DNA of 64,000 bases from Parashewanella spongiae. GTDB taxonomy: Bacteria > Pseudomonadota > Gammaproteobacteria > Enterobacterales > Shewanellaceae. Shown here piece by piece: positions 56,561-64,000 of the stretch (position 1 is its first letter; every line of letters starts with the position of its first letter). Location: the NCBI RefSeq assembly GCF_004358345.1, contig NZ_CP037952.1, positions 1,054,001 through 1,118,000 on the forward strand, written 5' to 3'. The notes beneath the pieces were generated by a model. That model was not told where the DNA came from and made no database searches. It worked only from the letters and a program-made list of their open reading frames with translations. Both the position numbers and the translations under genes were made by a program.

Positions 56561-56598
56561 GTGCTTGAATTTTAACTTATATCAGAAAGGGATGAGCA

Positions 56599-59264
<2,666 letters not shown>

Positions 59265-59265
59265 C

Positions 59266-60669
59266 ATGGCTACAACACTCTACGACAAATTATGGCAACA
59301 ACACTTAGTTGAGCATAAAGAGAGCGAAACACCGCTAATTTATGTAGATAGGCATTTGATCCACGAAGTAACCTCACCACAGGCCTTTGCGGGACTGAAA
59401 TTTAATGATCGTAAATTACGTCACCCAGAACGGACGTTTGCGACCATGGATCACAATGTTTCTACTCGCTCGGTAGAAATTAATGCCGCAGGCGATAGTG
59501 CTGCAAACCAGCTAAAAATTCTTGAGAAAAACTGCATTGAATTTGGTGTTACTTTATTTAATATGGGGCATAAAAATCAGGGCATCGTTCACGTAACAGG
59601 GCCTGAACTTGGATTGACATTACCGGGAATGGTAATTGTTTGCGGGGATTCTCATACCGCAACTCACGGTGCGTTCGGTGCCTTGGCTTTTGGCATTGGT
59701 ACTTCAGAAGTCGAACATGTATTTGCGACCCAGACTTTACGTCAAAATAAAGCCAAATCAATGAAAATTGAAATAAAGGGTAAGGTTGCTAAAGGGATAA
59801 GCGCAAAAGATATTATCCTTAGTATTATTGGTAAAACAGGCTGTGCAGGTGCGACTGGACATGTTGTTGAGTATTGCGGTGAAGCTATCGAAGCGTTGAG
59901 CATGGAACAGCGCATGACCATTTGTAATATGAGCATCGAATTTGGTGCCAAAGCCGGTTTAATTGCACCAGATCAAACTACTTTTCAGTATTTAGAGGGT
60001 AAAGAATATTCTCCTCAAGGTGACAATTGGACAAAAGCGGTAAGCGATTGGCAAGCATTAAAAACTGACGATGGTGCTGAGTTTGATAAAGTTCTGACGA
60101 TGAACGCTGCTGATATTAAACCTCAAGTCACTTGGGGGACTTCGCCAGATCAAGTTACGTCTCTGGACAGTACTGTTCCGCACCCTGATGATTTTGAAGA
60201 TGCTGTTGAAAAAGAATCCTGTGCGAATGCACTTGAATATATGGGGCTAAAGGCTGGAACTAAGATTTCGGATATTCAGATCTCTCATGTCTTTATCGGG
60301 TCGTGCACAAACTCCAGAATTGAAGATTTACGCGCTGCGGCAACGCAGGTTAAAGGGCAAACTGTTTCCTCAAAGGTCACTGCCATTGTGGTTCCCGGCT
60401 CTTATCGAGTTAAACAGCAAGCCGAGCAAGAAGGTCTAGATAAAATCTTTATCAATGCTGGGTTTGAGTGGCGTTTACCGGGCTGCTCTATGTGTCTTGG
60501 CATGAATGATGACATTTTAAAAGAAGGTGACCGCTGTGCTTCAACTAGTAATCGTAACTTCGAAGGTAGACAAGGACGAGGCAGTCGTACTCATCTTGTG
60601 AGTCCTGAATTGGCCGCTGTTGCAGCAATTACTGGGCATTTTGTTGAACCTGCAGTACTAACTGTGTGA
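59266..60669 (+). CDS. leuC: 3-isopropylmalate dehydratase large subunit
   Basis: With LeuD it isomerises 2- to 3-isopropylmalate through a 4Fe-4S cluster. The 467-aa length is normal. The cluster Cys are in IGSCTNSR (near 345) and [10 protein letters not shown] (near 405-410); other family marks are [20 protein letters not shown] and the tail [19 protein letters not shown]. The gene ends four bases into the longest leuD frame. Confidence 0.97.
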   Translation: MATTLYDKLWQQHLVEHKESETPLIYVDRHLIHEVTSPQAFAGLKFNDRKLRHPERTFATMDHNVSTRSVEINAAGDSAANQLKILEKNCIEFGVTLFNMGHKNQGIVHVTGPELGLTLPGMVIVCGDSHTATHGAFGALAFGIGTSEVEHVFATQTLRQNKAKSMKIEIKGKVAKGISAKDIILSIIGKTGCAGATGHVVEYCGEAIEALSMEQRMTICNMSIEFGAKAGLIAPDQTTFQYLEGKEYSPQGDNWTKAVSDWQALKTDDGAEFDKVLTMNAADIKPQVTWGTSPDQVTSLDSTVPHPDDFEDAVEKESCANALEYMGLKAGTKISDIQISHVFIGSCTNSRIEDLRAAATQVKGQTVSSKVTAIVVPGSYRVKQQAEQEGLDKIFINAGFEWRLPGCSMCLGMNDDILKEGDRCASTSNRNFEGRQGRGSRTHLVSPELAAVAAITGHFVEPAVLTV

Positions 60670-60686
60670 AGGTAGGAAAACTAACA

Positions 60687-61283
60687 ATGGATAAATTTAT
60701 TAAACACAGTGGCATTGTAGCCCCTCTTAATCACGCGAATGTGGATACGGATCAAATCATTCCTAAGCAATTTTTACAAAAAACTGAGCGAGTGGGTTTT
60801 GGACAGCACCTTTTTCATGATTGGCGATATTTGGATAATCTGGGGAATATTAGTAACCCTGATTTTGTCCTGAATGCACCTAAATATAAAGGCGCAAGCG
60901 TCCTAATTGCGAGAGAAAATTTTGGTTGTGGTTCAAGTCGAGAACACGCGCCTTGGGCATTACAAGAATATGGCTTTAAAGTCATTATTGCCCCTAGCTT
61001 CGCTGATATTTTTTATGGTAACAGTATTAACATTGGGGTCTTGCCGATTATTTTATCTGAGTCGGAAGTTGAGCAAATATTTTCGATGACTGAGAGGGAG
61101 GTAATCACCGCTGAGGTGAATTTACCTACAAAGACTTTAACGGTAAACGGTATCCTGTTCACTTTTTCAATCGAAGAAGTGCATCAAAAAGCCTTATTAG
61201 ACGGAGTTGATAGTATCGGTAAAACCTTAAAGTGTATTGAAACTATTAAAGCATACGAGCAAAAGCTACCAGTTTGGCAGTAA
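60687..61283 (+). CDS. leuD: 3-isopropylmalate dehydratase small subunit
   Basis: The swivel-domain partner of LeuC. The ATG at 60687 (MDKFIKHSGIVAPLNHANVD) aligns with the family start and has agga upstream; the GTG at 60666 would add seven non-conserved residues. Motifs: DTDQIIPKQFLQK, NFGCGSSREHAPWAL and ADIFYGNSINIG. The length is 198 aa. It is the last gene of the operon; no strong terminator follows before element C copy 9. Confidence 0.97.
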   Translation: MDKFIKHSGIVAPLNHANVDTDQIIPKQFLQKTERVGFGQHLFHDWRYLDNLGNISNPDFVLNAPKYKGASVLIARENFGCGSSREHAPWALQEYGFKVIIAPSFADIFYGNSINIGVLPIILSESEVEQIFSMTEREVITAEVNLPTKTLTVNGILFTFSIEEVHQKALLDGVDSIGKTLKCIETIKAYEQKLPVWQ

Positions 61284-61373
61284 CTTTTAAACATACTTGA
61301 GGGCACCATGATTCATCTTTGATCAAAAGAGCTGAAGATGTCTCAAGCATTTAGTTTAATCACTTCGGGTTTA

Positions 61374-61690
61374 TACCAATTACAGTAATTAATCTCCCAC
61401 TCAGCAAGAGATAAAGGTTTTCAGTACAAGGCGCATGTTCGAAGTACTATATACCCTAACGGCCGCCATACAAAGCTGACGTTCAACGCACTTCGTGATT
61501 TTGTCGGGATAATTCAAGTGCTTGTAACGCAGTAATGGAACCCTTTAGCTTTGCTCTTCGGGAGCTTATATGTGCTCAAATTACTTCTAAAAATTGTCTT
61601 GACGTAGAACAACTATGTCTTCATCAATTTCGATTGCACTTTGAGCATATACATAGATCTGAGTTGAGCATTTAATTACTGTAATTGGTA
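61374..61690. mobile_element. Element C copy 9
   Basis: 317 bp, taccaattacagtaattaat to ttaattactgtaattggta. TTA precedes and TAA follows. It lies 90 bp after leuD. Confidence 0.85.
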
Positions 61691-61714
61691 TAAGGGCTCT
61701 GGCGATTTAGAAAG

Positions 61715-61760
61715 TACCAATCTTTGTCATACCAGCGAAGGCTGGTATCCAGTGACTTTT
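61715..61760. repeat. REP-like palindrome (family G)
   Basis: The palindrome cataccagcgaaggctggtat is the same type as that at 17165. Confidence 0.5.
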
Positions 61761-61781
61761 ATAGAAAAAAAGCAAACGCAC

Positions 61782-61969
61782 TAGGCACTGTCGATCTTTC
61801 ATGATTAAATTTTGTGCTATTTGAGCATTTATCTGTTCAAGGCGTGAGCAGTGATGCTTAGCCATCTAAGTGAGCGGGTCACAACACAGAACAGTGAATA
61901 CTCAAAAGCATCGAAGACAGCGTAAATTGGTCGCTCTTTCTAAATAAAAGGTGCTGCGTTATCGTTTCC
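61782..61969. mobile_element. Element E copy 2, truncated
   Basis: The left end taggcactgtcgatctttc and following 170 bp match element E copy 3 (aaggcgtgagcagtgatgc, gtaaattggtcgctctttc). Similarity stops at atcgtttcc, where a family G palindrome begins (ccagcctaggctgg), so the right part is lost. Confidence 0.7.
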
Positions 61970-62042
61970 AGCCTAGGCTGGAGTGACGAGGACTCATCGG
62001 TATACTTTCTTCCGCAACCTTCCTAACTAGATTTATGCTTAC

Positions 62043-62069
62043 TAAAAAAGCGCCCTTAGACGTTTTTTT
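62043..62069 (-). terminator. Possible terminator for bamE
   Basis: aaaaaagcg...cgttttttt is a short inverted repeat with A and T runs 20-45 bp past the bamE stop. The stem is weak. Confidence 0.4.
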
Positions 62070-62086
62070 ATGCCAAAAGAAACCAT

Positions 62087-62587
62087 TTATTTTTTATGTT
62101 CAATGGATTTTTTGATTTGTGGCTCAGCGGTATTTTCTTTCACTAAGGGTTTGGCTTCAGGTCGAAGCTCAGGGTTAAGTGGCGAAGTATCGGCTGTACT
62201 GGTCTCTGGTAAAACACTTTGATCAAGAGGTGTTGAGAAATCAGGACTCAATGTATAATCACCCGTGACCTTGGCTAAAACGTCACCATTAAAATGTACG
62301 ATTAGTTCTTTATGAATGATGCTTGCATCGCGACCACTTTTATAGTGATACACATAATACCAAGTGTTATCAGCAAAACTGTCTTTTAAAACAGGATGTC
62401 CTAAAACGTATTGAACCTGCTCTTTATTCATGTCGATACGAAGCTTTTCTACCTGTTGCTGATCCATATAGTTGCCTTGAGGCACATCAGGTTTATAAAT
62501 CAACCAATCAAAAACACTACAAGCACTAAGTGAAACAGACAGCGCAATTGCGCTTAAAAGGGTGAATCCCTGCTTTTTATCGATCAT
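62087..62587 (-). CDS. bamE: Outer membrane assembly lipoprotein BamE
   Basis: BamE (SmpA/OmlA) is a small lipoprotein of the BAM complex that folds beta-barrel proteins. The signal with lipobox LSAC ends at Cys23. The BamE domain follows (VPQGNYMDQQQVEKLRIDMN, then VQYVLGHPVLKDSFADNTWYY). It has a longer Pro/Glu/Lys-rich tail (about 115-166) than the E. coli protein. The ATG at 62587 is chosen because it gives a proper lipoprotein signal; the frame is open to 62629. Confidence 0.92.
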   Translation of the reverse strand: MIDKKQGFTLLSAIALSVSLSACSVFDWLIYKPDVPQGNYMDQQQVEKLRIDMNKEQVQYVLGHPVLKDSFADNTWYYVYHYKSGRDASIIHKELIVHFNGDVLAKVTGDYTLSPDFSTPLDQSVLPETSTADTSPLNPELRPEAKPLVKENTAEPQIKKSIEHKK

Positions 62588-62759
62588 GTTAACCACTGTT
62601 ATGTAATTTCTGCCAGCCATAATACCCAAGCTATCCCTATGATGACAAGAGGGTATCTACGTTCAAATTTAAGATAAAAAAATACAGTTACAATACTTTA
62701 AATCTATCTGACACAAAATTTATCAATAAGTTCACAATAGTTAACACAAGTGTGTTTAA

Positions 62760-63258
62760 TCTAAATAAATCGGTTGAACGCACAATTTAACTTTAATTTA
62801 TTGAAATTAAGTACAAAACTAAACAACCCGAATTCACCCATCATCCTAGAAACATCAGTTGACTGCGTTCTCAAGCGTAGAAAAAATGGCTGATATTAAG
62901 ACGTAGTTTGCAGCAAGTAGTTATTCTACTTGCAAAAGTTACAACGCAGATAGCAGCCATTTTAGCAAGCTTGTGAGCGTAGAGTATTTCACTCATTGGG
63001 TGAAATTCATGATAATAAAATCATCCAATTGCTCAAACAGTTACTCATATACTCAGCGTTCAACTGATGTTTTTAGGATCATGAGTGCTGAACATTCATA
63101 TACTTGCCAAAATCACCACTAGCTGGGTTATAAATTTTGCAAATAGAAACGAAGTAACGACAGTTTTGTATGTCGGTAACCACTAATTGCTGCTATTCAT
63201 GCCTTGCTATCAGTAATTTTTTCTGCGTATATGAACGCTCCCAACCAATTTATTTAGG
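62760..63258. mobile_element. Element B copy 3, interrupted by element F
   Basis: tctaaataaatcggttgaac to ccaaccaatttatttagg, flanked by TTTAA at 62755-62759 and 63259-63263. Element F copy 3 splits it at ATCAT. It carries the hairpin motif (cgacagttttgtatgtcg). Confidence 0.85.
62845..63077. mobile_element. Element F copy 3, nested in B
   Basis: 233 bp, cctagaaacatcagttgact to tcaactgatgtttttagg, with ATCAT at 62840-62844 and 63078-63082. Removing it restores the B sequence attcacccatcatgagtgc. Confidence 0.9.
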
Positions 63259-63303
63259 TTTAAACCAAAAAGTCATTTAATGACTGTTTTATTTAGTAAA
63301 TAC

Positions 63304-63621
63304 TAGGGTCTGTTGAACTTTCAGGATTAAATTTTGTGCTATTTGAGCATTTATCTGTTCAAGGCGTGAGCAGTGATGCTTAGCCATCTAAGTGAGCTGG
63401 TCACAACACAGAACAGTGAATGCTCAAAAGCATCGAAAAAAGAGAGAGCGTAAATTGGTCGCTCTTTCTAAATAAAAGGTGCTGCGTTATCGTTTTCTTA
63501 TTTGGAAACGAAGTAACGACAGTTTTGTATGTCGATAATAACCAAACCTCACAAACTCTGCCTTGCATAAAATAACCAATTTATCGCTGCAAAAACAATC
63601 ACGAAAGATCAACAAACCCTA
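63304..63621. mobile_element. Element E copy 3, intact
   Basis: tagggtctgttgaactttc to gaaagatcaacaaaccctaa-type ends, about 318 bp, no coding capacity. It includes the hairpin motif at about 63515 and the tract gtaaattggtcgctctttc shared with copies 1 and 2. Confidence 0.8.
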
Positions 63622-63818
63622 ATATCTTTCATGACTATTAAGTCAGTTAAAGCTATTAATTATAAAATGATTAATCGGGGTCTATAGAGCCGAAACACTA
63701 ATGTGTCGCGAACTTCGTGCATATTATTGTGTTTTAAATAATTACTCAAATGTTAAATTGTTAGTTAGATATAGGCAAATCACATTGTTTTACAGATTAT
63801 TTCTCTGCAAATTAAGCA

Positions 63819-63847
63819 TTGACTATCAAGCCGTTAGTGTTTAAATT
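63819..63847 (+). promoter_or_regulatory. Candidate promoter of the sonM-like gene
   Basis: TTGACT (63819-63824), 17 bases and TAAATT (63842-63847) lie about 50 bp before the start codon. Confidence 0.5.
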
Positions 63848-63893
63848 TCGACACATAACAATAATTCTAAATGTTACATTGAGGTGTTTTTAA

Positions 63894-64000
63894 TTGAGCT
63901 CACTCGTTTGCGTAGGTACTGGCCTACAACTCGCCGGACAAATAAGCGTTAGCAGTAAAAGCTATGTTGAACACGCTGATATCGTATTTTCGTTAATGCC
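63894..64000 (+). CDS. SonM-like borosin alpha-N-methyltransferase, 3' end outside window
   Basis: The first 35 residues (MSSLVCVGTGLQLAGQISVS, then SKSYVEHADIVFSLM) match the N-terminus of tetrapyrrole-methylase-family SAM enzymes. They are closest, as I recall it, to SonM of Shewanella oneidensis, which methylates backbone amides of the separate precursor peptide SonA (a split borosin). GTGLQLAGQI is the SAM-binding turn. The start is TTG with gaggtg seven bases upstream. The catalytic part and any precursor gene lie beyond the window; no SonA-like gene is visible on the left. Confidence 0.7.
   Translation, partial: MSSLVCVGTGLQLAGQISVSSKSYVEHADIVFSLM

Overview
The window reads as chromosomal DNA of a marine gammaproteobacterium of the Shewanella group. 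The clues are a PomAB sodium-type flagellar stator, GcvA/YgdD/RlmM and Xni/PpnN neighbourhoods, a tricorn-like S41 protease, an M61 peptidase, an NAD-type isocitrate dehydrogenase, an attenuated leuABCD operon and, at the right edge, the first residues of a SonM-like borosin methyltransferase. The load of eukaryote-like repeat proteins and short dispersed elements suggests a host-associated relative such as Parashewanella. That genus name is inference.

Layout. 1-2848: the 3' part of a PPR protein with about ten nearly identical double-PPR units and an SMR-like C-terminus. 2849-3931: a composite of nested short mobile elements. 3932-9416: small hypothetical genes, a secreted F5/8C protein and a frameshifted ISL3-type IS. 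9417-15089: a coiled-coil protein, xseB-ispA-dxs (minus strand) and pomAB (plus strand). 15090-20449: element-rich DNA and two large effector-like genes, one with a possible U-box. 20721-28700: thiI, gcvA, a hydrolase, ygdD and rlmM. The last two are separated by an element that carries a second element and a group II intron. 28764-35193: a 1112-aa orphan, nested elements and a membrane protein. 35194-42869: icd, an S9 peptidase and a 1165-aa ankyrin protein. 42992-48483: a DUF3147 gene split by an element, DUF3192, xni, ppnN and a GGDEF protein. 48751-56351: the M61 peptidase, a Death-domain-like protein and the tricorn-like protease. 56365-61283: the leu operon with promoter, leader peptide and attenuator. 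61284-64000: elements, bamE and the start of a sonM-like gene.

Two layers are interleaved. The core genes keep recognisable operons and gene order. Between them lie isolated, AT-rich large genes (PPR-SMR, U-box-like, ankyrin, Death-like, orphans). They share Ser/Thr/Gln-rich N-termini without Sec signals, which suggests proteins delivered to a eukaryotic host. No secretion machinery lies in the window.

Most gene-free DNA consists of five or six families of 150-500 bp non-autonomous elements with terminal inverted repeats. I call them A to F, my own labels. Target duplications can be read off: TA for A, TAA/TTA for C, and five bases for B and F. They nest in one another, one inactivates a gene, and at least four have their target duplication on or at the TAA stop codon of the neighbouring gene.
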